Assembly: GCA_964519345.1 (NCBI GenBank)
Contig: CAZFKX010000026.1
Coordinates: forward strand, 90,436 to 154,435
From: Persephonella sp964519345
Lineage (GTDB): Bacteria > Aquificota > Aquificia > Aquificales > Hydrogenothermaceae
Direction of reading: 5' to 3'
DNA length: 64,000 nucleotides
Below the pieces are notes generated by a model. It did no database searches. It was not told where the DNA came from and saw only the letters and a list, made by a program, of their open reading frames with translations. The position numbers and the translations under genes were made by a program. Each line of letters begins with the position of its first letter. Position 1 is the first letter of the stretch. Positions 34,477 through 43,371 of the stretch are shown here, one piece after another.

Positions 34477-34851
34477 ATGCAGATGATTGAAACAGACAGA
34501 GCACCAAAAGCTATCGGTCCTTATTCTCAGGCTGTCAAATATGAAAGCCTCATATTTATATCCGGTCAGATAGCTATTGATCCTGAAAATCAGGAGTTTA
34601 TAGGTGGAGATATTATCAGTCAGACAGAAAGAGTTATGGAAAATATAAAAGGCATACTTGAAGAAATCGGACTTTCTTTTGAGCATATTATAAAAACAAC
34701 AATATATCTGAGAAATATCAATGATTTTGATAAAGTTAATCAGGTTTACGGCAGGTATTTCAAAGAACATAAACCTGCAAGAGCTACTGTTGAGGTAAAC
34801 AATTTGCCAAAGGGTGCTCTTATTGAGATTGAAGCTATAGCAGGAATATAA
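34477..34851 (+). CDS. ridA: RidA-family enamine/imine deaminase
   Basis: Hydrolyses reactive 2-aminoacrylate and related enamines made by PLP enzymes. A 124-residue trimeric YjgF fold with APKAIGPYSQAV, FISGQIAIDP and the C-terminal PKGALIEIEAIA; the Arg in KPARATVEV is the carboxylate-binding residue. ATG 34477 is preferred to a TTG at 34471 because GGAGG (34465-34469) is well spaced for it. Immediately follows hisA. Confidence 0.95.
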   Translation: MQMIETDRAPKAIGPYSQAVKYESLIFISGQIAIDPENQEFIGGDIISQTERVMENIKGILEEIGLSFEHIIKTTIYLRNINDFDKVNQVYGRYFKEHKPARATVEVNNLPKGALIEIEAIAGI

Positions 34852-34870
34852 GATAAATGGAGGGAAGGTC

Positions 34871-36193
34871 ATGAGAAAATATCTTTCTATGTTCTTACTT
34901 TTTTTTCTTTTTTTTATAACTGCCTGCAAAAATGATACAGCTTTTGTTCCAAAACCCTTTATAGAAGCCCAAGAGATCGGAGAGCTTGATAAAAATACTG
35001 TGGACTATCTGCTTAAAACTTCAGGCATCGACACAGCAGGAAAAACAGTATTCGGGCTAAAGGCTTACAGAATAACTTACTGGACTTTAGATGAAAACAA
35101 CCAGAGAGTTAAAGCTTCTGGGCTTCTCGTTATACCAGATACAAACTCTCTTGATCCTTCAGTCAGAAATCTGTATTCCTTTCCTATAATATCAGATCAG
35201 CATGGAACAATATTTTTAGACAGTGAAGCTCCAACAAATGCTTTTGCATCCGATTTACAGACAGTTTTAAAAGGTGGAGCTCCATCAAGCACAATATTTT
35301 CTTTAGTTATTTCATACACGGGACTTTTAGGGTTTGCATCTGTTATGCCTGATTATATTGGCTATGGCGAATCAAAAGATCAATATCACACTTATATGCT
35401 CGAACAATCACTTGCCAATTCCGTTATTGATCTTCTAAGAGCTGTCCTTGAATTTTGCGAGGCAAACAATCATCCTATTAAAAGGGAGGTGTATCTTGCA
35501 GGCTACTCTGAAGGTGGATATGCAACAATGGCAGCAGCAAAGAAAATCCAGACTTTCTACAGATATTTTAATCTTAAAGGTGTTGTTCCTATGGCAGGTG
35601 TTTATAACATGGAAAAGATGGGACTTGGTATAATTTCTTCACAAACACTTACCTACCCTCCTTTCCCTGCTTATGTTGTTTATGCTTATTCCCAGGCTTA
35701 TGATTATATAAATCTTTCTGAACTTATACAGGATGTTTTTATAGATCAGCTTCCATCTTTCTTTGACAAAACAAAGGACGGAGATACAATTTACGGACTT
35801 ATGTTCAACCTTGTTAATAAAAATCCTTCAGAAAGTTTTGAAGTAACAGACTTTTTCAAGCCTGAAGCAGTAAATGACTATATCTTAAACGAAAATAATT
35901 CTTTTAGGGTCGCTTTAAGAGAAAACAACGTTGACGACTGGACGCCGAAAATGAAAATGCTGTTTATCCACTGCGGTGGCGACAATATACTTCCCCAGAC
36001 ATTAGCATATGAGACATACCAGAAATTCGTCCAATCTGGAGCCACAGATATTGATTTTATTGACCCTGAGGTGGTTTACTCCTCCATTGTTGATGCTGAC
36101 GGCTGGAATCACGCAGAGTGTGCTCCATACGCATACAAGATATTATTAGGATGGCTTTGTACTCAGGAATATGGTGCCGACAGATGTAATTAA
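34871..36193 (+). CDS. Alpha/beta hydrolase lipoprotein
   Basis: 440 residues. A lipoprotein signal ends in FFITAC (Cys19), so the protein should be lipid-anchored in the envelope. The rest is an alpha/beta hydrolase with the nucleophile elbow GYSEGG (S213), PDYIGYGES upstream, and candidate Asp and His near the end (HCGGDNILP; WNHAEC). It resembles secreted lipases or esterases and prolyl-oligopeptidase-like proteins; the substrate is not known. AGGGAAGG lies before ATG 34871. Overlaps convergent dcd by four bases. Confidence 0.82.
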   Translation: MRKYLSMFLLFFLFFITACKNDTAFVPKPFIEAQEIGELDKNTVDYLLKTSGIDTAGKTVFGLKAYRITYWTLDENNQRVKASGLLVIPDTNSLDPSVRNLYSFPIISDQHGTIFLDSEAPTNAFASDLQTVLKGGAPSSTIFSLVISYTGLLGFASVMPDYIGYGESKDQYHTYMLEQSLANSVIDLLRAVLEFCEANNHPIKREVYLAGYSEGGYATMAAAKKIQTFYRYFNLKGVVPMAGVYNMEKMGLGIISSQTLTYPPFPAYVVYAYSQAYDYINLSELIQDVFIDQLPSFFDKTKDGDTIYGLMFNLVNKNPSESFEVTDFFKPEAVNDYILNENNSFRVALRENNVDDWTPKMKMLFIHCGGDNILPQTLAYETYQKFVQSGATDIDFIDPEVVYSSIVDADGWNHAECAPYAYKILLGWLCTQEYGADRCN

Positions 36194-36732
36194 TCTTTAT
36201 CCATAAATATACGGGAGGCTGTCGTGCCTCTCTGTCCTTGATATTTTCCTCTATAAGGATTTTCTGCAGGTTCCTCCATCTTTGCAAAAACAAGCTGACA
36301 TATTCTCATACCAGGGTATATTTTTAAAGGTCTTGAATTAGCATTATAAAATTCAAGAGTTATATTACCCTCAAAACCTGCATCTACCCATCCAGCATTT
36401 TCTATAAAAAGTCCTAATCTTCCAAGGGAAGATCTTCCTTCAACAAAAGCCGTAAGATAATCTGGAAGTTTTATATATTCCCTTGTTGTTGCAAGTATAA
36501 ACTGTTTTGGCTCTATGACAAAACCTTCCTCGTCAGCAACAACTTTTTTAAGTTGATTATGCAGATCAGGATTTTTTACATCAAGTATCTCTATGTTCTC
36601 AGGATATATAAGAAAATCGTTACCAAGTCTTAGATCAACTGAAGAAGGCTGTATCTGAACAGAATCAAGAGGATCTATAAACAGCTCTTTACTCTCAATA
36701 AGCTCTCTTATCTTTCTGTCGTTCAGAATCAT
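36190..36732 (-). CDS. dcd: dCTP deaminase
   Basis: Deaminates dCTP to dUTP (a bifunctional form also yields dUMP), feeding dTMP synthesis by ThyX. About 180 residues starting MILNDRKIRELI, with PSSVDLRLGNDF, the active-site EGRSSLGRLGLFI, and AGWVDAGFEGNITLE. The frame is open eight codons further upstream to a GTG, but MILNDRK is the usual N-terminus. No ribosome site is visible and a TATAAA lies only a few bases away, so it may be translated from a leaderless mRNA. Confidence 0.93.
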   Translation of the reverse strand: MILNDRKIRELIESKELFIDPLDSVQIQPSSVDLRLGNDFLIYPENIEILDVKNPDLHNQLKKVVADEEGFVIEPKQFILATTREYIKLPDYLTAFVEGRSSLGRLGLFIENAGWVDAGFEGNITLEFYNANSRPLKIYPGMRICQLVFAKMEEPAENPYRGKYQGQRGTTASRIFMDKD

Positions 36733-36833
36733 ACATTTATAATAACATTTTTTCACAGTTTTTTCTTAAACTTGATTTAAAATTATTACTGCATAAATTT
36801 ATGCCGAAAGTTTTGTTAAAAGAGGTGATTGTT

Positions 36834-37367
36834 ATGCCTGTATTTTTAAACCTGAAAAAGGAACTTCAGAACGATCAGTTTATAGAAAAAGACTTTTCTG
36901 TATCTTTTAAAAGTCTATCCTTACCTGAGGAGTACAGCTCCGAAAAGGATAATGTTAATGTTCATATGTATATAATAAAGGAAAAAGATGGTTATCTCGT
37001 TTCTCTCACAATAAACAGCGATATAAAACTTGAGTGCGGAAGATGTCTTGAACCTTTTGTTATGGATCTTAAAGGAACAAGCTCAATTTTTCTTTCAAAA
37101 AAGAAACTGGAAGGAGATTCTGAACTTCATGAGGAAGATCTTATCGTTGAGTACCTTGAGGATGAAGAACATTTTAATGTAAGCGAGCTTTTAAGGGAAG
37201 AAATCCTTGTTAAAACTCCCATGAAACCTCTGTGTGACTATAACTGTAAAGGCATATGTCCTGTATGCGGATCAAACAGAAATGAAAATCCATGTAGCTG
37301 TGAAGAAAGTATTAGAGAAGAAGAATCTCCATTTGCAAAATTAAAAGCCCTACTTGAGAAAAAGTAA
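36834..37367 (+). CDS. yceD: YceD/DUF177 family protein
   Basis: 177 residues. The central motif LECGRCLEPF and C-terminal CDYNCKGICPVCGSN (paired cysteines, likely zinc) define DUF177, linked to 23S rRNA accumulation and usually coded just before rpmF. No L32 gene follows: the next 84 bases are non-coding and nuoG comes next. ATG 36834 is chosen over ATG 36801 because AGAGGTGAT (36821-36829) is well placed for it. Confidence 0.88.
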   Translation: MPVFLNLKKELQNDQFIEKDFSVSFKSLSLPEEYSSEKDNVNVHMYIIKEKDGYLVSLTINSDIKLECGRCLEPFVMDLKGTSSIFLSKKKLEGDSELHEEDLIVEYLEDEEHFNVSELLREEILVKTPMKPLCDYNCKGICPVCGSNRNENPCSCEESIREEESPFAKLKALLEKK

Positions 37368-37387
37368 TCAGTTATTTCCTTCCAGAT

Positions 37388-37416
37388 TTGCCATAAGTTC
37401 AGTCCTGTATTATCAT
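37388..37416 (+). promoter_or_regulatory. Candidate sigma-70 promoter of nuoG
   Basis: TTGCCA (37388-37393), 17-base spacer, TATCAT (37411-37416), in the 84-base gap after yceD. It gives nuoG a leader of about 30 bases. Confidence 0.5.
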
Positions 37417-37451
37417 TTCTTATTGTTTATCCCTGGTACTGTGAGGAATAA

Positions 37452-39413
37452 ATGAAAAACATAAAAGTTGTTATTGATGGAGTTGCAGTTGAAGTTCCTG
37501 AGGGCACAACAGTATTAGAAGCAGCTAAAAAGATTAATAAAATCATTCCAACATTCTGTTACCATCCTAAGCTACCAATTTATGGAGGATGCAGAATCTG
37601 TCTCGTGTATGATAAAAAATGGAAAACTACTATAATAGCCTGCGGAACAAAAGTATATGATGGTATGGAGATAGAGACCGAAAATGAAGATGTAAAAAGA
37701 GATAGAAAGTTTATACTTGAAATGCTTTTCACGCGCCATCCACTTGATTGCCCCGTGTGTGACAAAGCCGGTGAATGTGATCTTCAAAACTGGGGTACAT
37801 ACTATGGACCACAGGTAAATAACACTCCATTTACACCGTTTGATAAGGTAAGACCTGAAGAAGATTGGGAAAGCGATTATTTTGAGTTTGTTTCAAATAG
37901 ATGTGTATTATGTCTTAGATGTGTATCTGTCTGCAAAAATATTGTTGGTGCAGATGCCTTATTTCAGGAAGAAAGAGGCTTTGAAACATTGATATCTCCA
38001 GATAAAAAACCTATGGATACAGAAAGCAGATGTGAGTTCTGCGGTCTGTGCGTTGACGTATGTCCTGTTGGGGCTATCCTGTTCAAACCTTTCAAGTTTA
38101 AAACAAGAGCATGGCTTTTAAAAGAAACCGTATCTTACTGCGGAATGTGTAGTTTAAACTGTCCGGTTAGTATTGATCATGACGGAAAAATTATATACAG
38201 AATAAGATCAACTGCAGATCTTGATATCTGCAATGGTGCTTACCTTGGTTATGATATATCCGGTAAAAATAGGTTAAAAGGAGGTCTTCTAAACGGAAAA
38301 AGTATATCCTTAGATGAAGCTTTAGATAAAACAGTCAGGATTATAAACAGATCTCCCAATGAAACTGCCGTGATAGCATCTCCTTTTAGTGGCAACGTAT
38401 CTCTTGATATACTAAACCGGATAATAGAAAAGTCAGGTATTAAGGTTTCTTCTTCCGTAACACTGACATTAAAACCTGTTATTGACGGCTTTAAGGAATC
38501 ATCAGGCGTATCATATAACATACCTGATGAAAGCGATCTTATAGAAGCCGAAACTTTAATTATTGTGGGAAACGATATCACAAACACAAATCCTGTTTTA
38601 TCATACTACTTTCACAAACTTCATTTTGAAGGAAAAGAGTATGGTAAAGACAAGGAAATTATATACATTGGTGATAAACCAGACAGAATAAAAAAATATT
38701 TTCCAAAAATTATAAAAACTGAGAATGAAAAAGCATTACGCCATCTTGAAGAGATAGACTCTAACAGGAAGATCGCTGTTATATATTCAACATCATCACT
38801 AAAGGGTAAAAAAGCTTTTGAAGCAGGAAAAATCCTTGGAAGGATGTATAAGAAAAGCAATATTCCTATATTTATTGTTCCTCCTGAGAGAAATGCGTTT
38901 GGTCTAATAAAAAAAATAAAACATCTAATATACCTGCCAGAAGTATTCAGAGAGATAGAAGAAGGAAATATCAAAAATCTTATTATTATAGGAGAAGATC
39001 TTTTAGAACATATAGATGATGAGTATATGAATGGGATATTCTCAAAACTCGAAAATATAATAACAATAACTCCTTTTGAAGATGGTTTAGCCCTTTCCTC
39101 ACATATAGCTATAGGTTCATCCCTATGGATGGAAGAAGACGAGGAAATATCCGGACTTAGAGGAAATGTAAAGACAAAAGCTTCCATATCGTTTATTCAA
39201 GAAAAGACGATTCTTAATAAAATATATGACAAACTATCCTTTAGATCTGTTGCAGAAAAACAAAAAGAGAAAGATACTATATATTATGACTGCAATTATT
39301 TTATCAACCCGTTTGTTGAAATTCTTGATTTTGGATATTTTTCAAAAAGATCGGATAATTTAATGAACCTGAAACTAAAGAATGCTTTGAAAGAGAGAGC
39401 AATAAAAGAGTAG
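37452..39413 (+). CDS. nuoG: NADH-quinone oxidoreductase subunit G
   Basis: An iron-sulphur subunit of the complex I hydrophilic arm. The 653 residues begin with a [2Fe-2S] ferredoxin domain (CYHPKLPIYGGCRICLV). The His-Cys cluster region HPLDCPVCDKAGECDLQ follows, then two [4Fe-4S] motifs (CVLCLRCVSVC; CEFCGLCVDVC) and a molybdopterin-type Cys motif (CGMCSLNCP). The C-terminal molybdopterin-like domain lacks cofactor residues, as expected for NuoG. It is not next to other nuo genes, consistent with scattered nuo loci in Aquificota. HoxU/formate dehydrogenase relatives are less likely given the His-Cys motif. Confidence 0.9.
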   Translation: MKNIKVVIDGVAVEVPEGTTVLEAAKKINKIIPTFCYHPKLPIYGGCRICLVYDKKWKTTIIACGTKVYDGMEIETENEDVKRDRKFILEMLFTRHPLDCPVCDKAGECDLQNWGTYYGPQVNNTPFTPFDKVRPEEDWESDYFEFVSNRCVLCLRCVSVCKNIVGADALFQEERGFETLISPDKKPMDTESRCEFCGLCVDVCPVGAILFKPFKFKTRAWLLKETVSYCGMCSLNCPVSIDHDGKIIYRIRSTADLDICNGAYLGYDISGKNRLKGGLLNGKSISLDEALDKTVRIINRSPNETAVIASPFSGNVSLDILNRIIEKSGIKVSSSVTLTLKPVIDGFKESSGVSYNIPDESDLIEAETLIIVGNDITNTNPVLSYYFHKLHFEGKEYGKDKEIIYIGDKPDRIKKYFPKIIKTENEKALRHLEEIDSNRKIAVIYSTSSLKGKKAFEAGKILGRMYKKSNIPIFIVPPERNAFGLIKKIKHLIYLPEVFREIEEGNIKNLIIIGEDLLEHIDDEYMNGIFSKLENIITITPFEDGLALSSHIAIGSSLWMEEDEEISGLRGNVKTKASISFIQEKTILNKIYDKLSFRSVAEKQKEKDTIYYDCNYFINPFVEILDFGYFSKRSDNLMNLKLKNALKERAIKE

Positions 39414-39423
39414 GAGGTAAAAA

Positions 39424-39888
39424 ATGGAGAACACAGAAAAAACGCTAAAGAAAATGGCTATTGTAATCGATAGGATGGCAAAAAAGATAGATGAGATTGA
39501 TGAAAGAGTTCAGAAACTTGAGATGAGTTCTCTCTCACAAAGATCAGGGGAAACGGAAGGAAAAAACACAACCGAAAAATCTGAACATTCCTTAAAATCC
39601 GGGTTCTTAGGTTCACTCCTTGGATCATTTGCAGGTATGAGTCTGTTTAGTATTCTTACGGATAATAGAATATCCCCTGAAGATATTGCAAAAGATACAG
39701 ATGGTTCTGAGATAGAGCTGAATGAGATGGAACAAAAGCTTGAAGAGATCTCAAACAAGGTTGAAGATATAGAAGAAAAGCTGGAAACAGAGAATGTCGC
39801 TATGGAAGATGAACTACCAGAAGTGGAACCAAATATGGAATACTTTGAGACAGATTTTGGTCTTGATAATGACGAGTGGATAGCATAA
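39424..39888 (+). CDS. Acidic coiled-coil protein, unknown
   Basis: 154 residues, not recognised. A coiled coil (about 5-37, heptad-like DRMAKKIDEIDERVQKLEM) is followed by a polar Ser/Thr/Lys linker and a glycine-rich hydrophobic stretch (FLGSLLGSFAGMSLFSIL, about 61-78). A second coiled coil runs at about 98-123 before a very acidic tail. The hydrophobic stretch could be a single membrane hairpin or an oligomerisation patch. AGGAGG lies just before the ATG. It sits between nuoG (10-base gap) and argJ (one-base overlap), so it is in the same operon, but no role can be assigned. Confidence 0.65.
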   Translation: MENTEKTLKKMAIVIDRMAKKIDEIDERVQKLEMSSLSQRSGETEGKNTTEKSEHSLKSGFLGSLLGSFAGMSLFSILTDNRISPEDIAKDTDGSEIELNEMEQKLEEISNKVEDIEEKLETENVAMEDELPEVEPNMEYFETDFGLDNDEWIA

Positions 39889-41048
39889 TGAACGTAAAAG
39901 CAGGCATATCAAAAGCAGGCATAAAACCATCAGGCGATTACGATATTCTTGTTATGCATTTTCCTTCCTCGGTTTACTCATTATTTTTAACGCAGAACTC
40001 TCTATCTTCCGCTCCAGTTCAATATGACAAAGCTGTAAGGGAACTACAGGAAAGAATCAGTGCTATCGTTGTAAACAGCGGAAATGCAAATGCAGCTACA
40101 GGAGAAGAGGGTTTAAGAAATGCAGAAAGAATGGCACAGATCGTTTCCGATCTTCTTAATATAGACAGAGAAGAAGTCCTTGTTTTTTCTACAGGAATCA
40201 TAGGTGTTCAACTTCCTATGGAAAAAATAGAGAAAGGAATAAAACAGGCTGTAGAAAATATTGAAAAATGGGATCTTGAAAGATCAGCAAGAGCAATAAT
40301 GACAACGGATTCATTTCCAAAATTCTACCAGACGTCAGGCATTATAAACGGTAAAGTATTCCATATTAAAGGAATAGCAAAAGGAGCAGGAATGATCCAT
40401 CCAAACATGGCAACAATGCTTGCCTACATATTTACAGATGTAAAGATAGAAAAAACATTACTTGAGAAAGCATCAAAAATGGTTCTTGATAGAACTTTCA
40501 ATTCCATTGATGTTGATGGATGTGAAAGCACAAATGACAGTTTTCTTGTAGTTGCTACAGGAGAATCAGACGTTGAGATAAACGAAAATAATAAAACAGA
40601 GTTTGCCAAAAAACTATATGAGGTTGCTCTCCAACTTGCCAAGATGATAGTTAAGGATGGTGAAGGAGCAACAAAATTGATCCAGATAAATGTCCATAAT
40701 GCAGAAAACAAGGATGAGGCAAAAGATATATGTGAAGCAATAGCAAGATCTAACCTTTTCAAAACAGCTATGTTTGGGAACGATCCAAACTGGGGAAGAA
40801 TTCTGTCTGCCGTAGGACAGCTTCACAAGGATATAGATTTTTCAAATGTAAAACTTTATATAGGAGATTATCTGATATACAGCGGCGAGCCTGTTAATTA
40901 TGATAGAGAGAGTGCTGTTAAATACCTTAAAGAAAACCCTGAAGTTACAATTGACCTTTACATTGGAAGAGGTGAATCTGATTGGACTTACTACACATGC
41001 GATCTAACATACAAATATATTGAGATAAATGCAGAGTACACAACCTAA
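39888..41048 (+). CDS. argJ: Glutamate N-acetyltransferase/ornithine acetyltransferase
   Basis: Recycles the acetyl group in arginine synthesis. The 386-residue precursor cleaves itself before the Thr of GMIHPNMATML (the usual Ala-Thr site), giving alpha and beta chains; SGIINGKV and DGCESTNDSF also fit the family. The ATG at 39888 shares its A with the preceding TAA (TAATG coupling), so a GTG at 39876 is not needed. The stop overlaps that of convergent gph, with no terminator between. Confidence 0.95.
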   Translation: MNVKAGISKAGIKPSGDYDILVMHFPSSVYSLFLTQNSLSSAPVQYDKAVRELQERISAIVVNSGNANAATGEEGLRNAERMAQIVSDLLNIDREEVLVFSTGIIGVQLPMEKIEKGIKQAVENIEKWDLERSARAIMTTDSFPKFYQTSGIINGKVFHIKGIAKGAGMIHPNMATMLAYIFTDVKIEKTLLEKASKMVLDRTFNSIDVDGCESTNDSFLVVATGESDVEINENNKTEFAKKLYEVALQLAKMIVKDGEGATKLIQINVHNAENKDEAKDICEAIARSNLFKTAMFGNDPNWGRILSAVGQLHKDIDFSNVKLYIGDYLIYSGEPVNYDRESAVKYLKENPEVTIDLYIGRGESDWTYYTCDLTYKYIEINAEYTT

Positions 41049-41752
41049 ACTTTGAAAAGCTTTAGGATCTGGTCCATACCTTCAATAACAATCTCAGGGC
41101 TGTACAAAATTACTTTATCTGTATTTCCAAATCCATAATTTACAAAAACTGTTGTTAATCCTGCCGATTTTCCAGCCTGAATATCTGCCTCGCTGTCTCC
41201 AATCATAACAGATTCTTCTACCTTAGAACCCAAACTTTCTACTGCATACAAAATAGGATATGGATCAGGTTTCTTTCTTTCTACAGTATCTCCACCTACA
41301 AGTATATCAATATACATATCTATACCAAGCTTCTTTATAATCTTTCTCGATATATCCTCATACTTATTAGTAACTATCCCTATTTTTTTACTATTTTTTT
41401 TCAACAAAATAAAAAGATCCTCAACATAAGGGTAAAGAACGGTATGTTCAGCAGGATTTTTAAAATAGTAATCTCTGAATATACTAACAGCTTTGTCTAT
41501 AATCTGTGAATCAGTAGTTTTTAAAACACCCTCCATCAATCTTCTACCGCCGTAACCTACATGTCTGATAATATGGTCTTCAGGAAGAGGATCCATTCCA
41601 AGCATATTAAGGGTGTGGTTTACCGCAACAGCTATATCCTTTGAAGAGTCAATAATAGTCCCATCAAGATCGAAAAGAAATAGATCTTTCTGTGTAATGT
41701 GATTTATCTGATTTTGAACTCCTGATATTTCCTGATTATTTTGTCTATCCAT
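41045..41752 (-). CDS. gph: HAD-family phosphatase (phosphoglycolate phosphatase-like)
   Basis: 235 residues. The HAD motifs are FDLDGTIIDS (nucleophile and acid/base Asp), IVTNK, and VMIGDSEADIQAG (Mg2+-binding acids), with an alpha-helical cap of the Gph type. It may clear 2-phosphoglycolate or another small phosphate ester; HAD specificity is hard to predict. About 20 polar residues precede the core strand, because the ATG lies 49 bases inside the ftsB-like gene in another frame. Last gene of the seven-gene minus-strand operon. Confidence 0.85.
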   Translation of the reverse strand: MDRQNNQEISGVQNQINHITQKDLFLFDLDGTIIDSSKDIAVAVNHTLNMLGMDPLPEDHIIRHVGYGGRRLMEGVLKTTDSQIIDKAVSIFRDYYFKNPAEHTVLYPYVEDLFILLKKNSKKIGIVTNKYEDISRKIIKKLGIDMYIDILVGGDTVERKKPDPYPILYAVESLGSKVEESVMIGDSEADIQAGKSAGLTTVFVNYGFGNTDKVILYSPEIVIEGMDQILKLFKV

Positions 41753-42120
41753 CTTTCCTTATCATCCTGTTTCTTTATGTCTCTGTCAACAATAATATAT
41801 ATCTCTTCATTTTCTTTAATAAGGCCAAGATCTTCCCTTGCTTTTTTCTCAATAAAAAAAATATCCTTTTTAAGATACTCTATCTTTTCTTCAAGATACT
41901 TATTTTCTTTCTGAATTCTTGAGATCTCCTTTTGAAGAGCTATTTTCTGATTTTCTCTCTCTAAGAATCTGAACACGTTATTCTTTCCAAAAAATAAAAA
42001 ATAAGCTGAATACATAACTAATAATAACGTGACAAAAGGCAGAACAGTGTCTGCCCTCAGCCATAATTTTATTTTATCTGATAAATTTTGAGTAAGCTTC
42101 CTTTCCTTTAAATACTGCAT
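41704..42120 (-). CDS. ftsB: FtsB/DivIC-like septum formation initiator protein
   Basis: 138 residues: a basic cytoplasmic N-terminus, one membrane helix (about 28-46, FVTLLLVMYSAYFLFF), a leucine/glutamate-rich coiled coil (about 52-93), then a short conserved ARE-DLGLIKENEEIY segment as in FtsB/DivIC. It should bridge FtsL and FtsQ in the division complex. Longer than E. coli FtsB, mostly at the ends. Its start is 47 bases inside eno and its end overlaps gph by 49 bases, each in a different frame. eno-ftsB order is common in bacteria. Confidence 0.85.
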   Translation of the reverse strand: MQYLKERKLTQNLSDKIKLWLRADTVLPFVTLLLVMYSAYFLFFGKNNVFRFLERENQKIALQKEISRIQKENKYLEEKIEYLKKDIFFIEKKAREDLGLIKENEEIYIIVDRDIKKQDDKERWIDKIIRKYQEFKIR

Positions 42121-43360
42121 CTTCTCCCAATTCTTCCTCTATCCTGAGGAGTTGATTATACTTTGCTATTCTGTCTGTTCTGGAAGCAGATCCCGTTTTA
42201 ATCTGACCTGCATTTGTAGCAACAGCCAGATCAGCAATAAATGTATCTTCCGTTTCTCCCGATCTATGGGAGATCACATTTGTATAGCTTGCATTTTTTG
42301 CAAGCTCAATAGCATCTAATGTTTCGGTTAGAGATCCTATCTGGTTTAATTTTACAAGTACCGAGTTTGCTATTCCTGTATCAATTCCATTTTTTATAAG
42401 TTTTGGGTTTGTGGTAAAAAGATCATCTCCAACAAGTTGGATCTTACTTCCAAGAGCTTCAGTTAATTTCTTCCACCCATCTATATCGTCTTCAGCAAGC
42501 CCATCCTCAATGGAAATGACAGGATATGTTCCTTCAATCTCTTCATAAATTACGATCATATCATCAGAAGTAAGTTCCTCACCTTCAAACCTATAGATCT
42601 TTTTTTCCTTATCATAAAACTCTGTTGAAGCAGCATCAATAGCAAGAAAAACATCTTCCCCAGGTTCATATCCAGCCTTTTTTACAGCATCCATAAGTAT
42701 ATCAAGAGCTTCCTTTGTCGAGTTTAAAGCAGGAGCAAAACCTCCTTCATCCCCAACATTCGTTGAATATCCCTTCTCCTTAAGCACAGTTTTCAGTGTA
42801 TGGAATATTTCTACACCACACCTTAAAGCTTCTTTAAACCTACCTCCAAAAACAGGAACTATCATAAACTCTTGAAAATCAAGATTATTGTCAGCATGAG
42901 CTCCTCCATTAATAACATTCATAAGAGGAACTGGCAGAACTTTTGCATTTGTACCTCCAAGATATCTGTAAAGAGGAATATCAAGTTCGAGAGCAGCTGC
43001 TCTTGCAACAGCAAGACTTACCGCAAGTACAGCATTTGCGCCAAGATTTGATTTATTATCTGTTCCATCAAGCTCTATCATCAGTCTGTCTATTCTCACC
43101 TGATCAAGGGCATCTTCTCCAATAAGCAGATCAGCTATCTTAGTATTTATATTATCAACAGCTTTTAGCACCCCCTTTCCTTTAAATCTACTTTTGTCCC
43201 CATCTCTCAACTCCACAGCTTCAGTTTCTCCTGTAGATGCACCGCTTGGAACAAGTGCTCTTGCAACAACACCACTTTCAAGAACAACTTCAGCCTCAAC
43301 GGTAGGATTTCCCCTTGAGTCTAACACCTCTCTGCCTCTTATATCTACGATAACCGACAT
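42074..43360 (-). CDS. eno: Enolase
   Basis: Interconverts 2-phosphoglycerate and phosphoenolpyruvate. The 428 residues start MSVIVDIRGREVLDSRGNPT and carry NVGDEGGFAP (catalytic Glu), GDDLFTTNP, NQIGSLTET (catalytic Lys just before) and SHRSGETED. ATG 43360 is chosen over TTG 43366 because AGGAGG is six bases upstream of it. In an autotroph it would serve the gluconeogenic direction. Overlaps the ftsB-like gene by 47 bases. Confidence 0.97.
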   Translation of the reverse strand: MSVIVDIRGREVLDSRGNPTVEAEVVLESGVVARALVPSGASTGETEAVELRDGDKSRFKGKGVLKAVDNINTKIADLLIGEDALDQVRIDRLMIELDGTDNKSNLGANAVLAVSLAVARAAALELDIPLYRYLGGTNAKVLPVPLMNVINGGAHADNNLDFQEFMIVPVFGGRFKEALRCGVEIFHTLKTVLKEKGYSTNVGDEGGFAPALNSTKEALDILMDAVKKAGYEPGEDVFLAIDAASTEFYDKEKKIYRFEGEELTSDDMIVIYEEIEGTYPVISIEDGLAEDDIDGWKKLTEALGSKIQLVGDDLFTTNPKLIKNGIDTGIANSVLVKLNQIGSLTETLDAIELAKNASYTNVISHRSGETEDTFIADLAVATNAGQIKTGSASRTDRIAKYNQLLRIEEELGEDAVFKGKEAYSKFIR

Positions 43361-43371
43361 ATCCAACCTCC

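Noticed and set aside
34459..34929. Minus-strand reading frame of 156 codons across ridA
   Set aside because: Antisense to the well-conserved ridA and the start of the lipoprotein gene; composition is that of a shadow frame.
38621..39187. Minus-strand reading frame of 188 codons opposite nuoG
   Set aside because: Antisense to the conserved nuoG frame, Ser/Ile/Phe-rich, no promoter or ribosome site.
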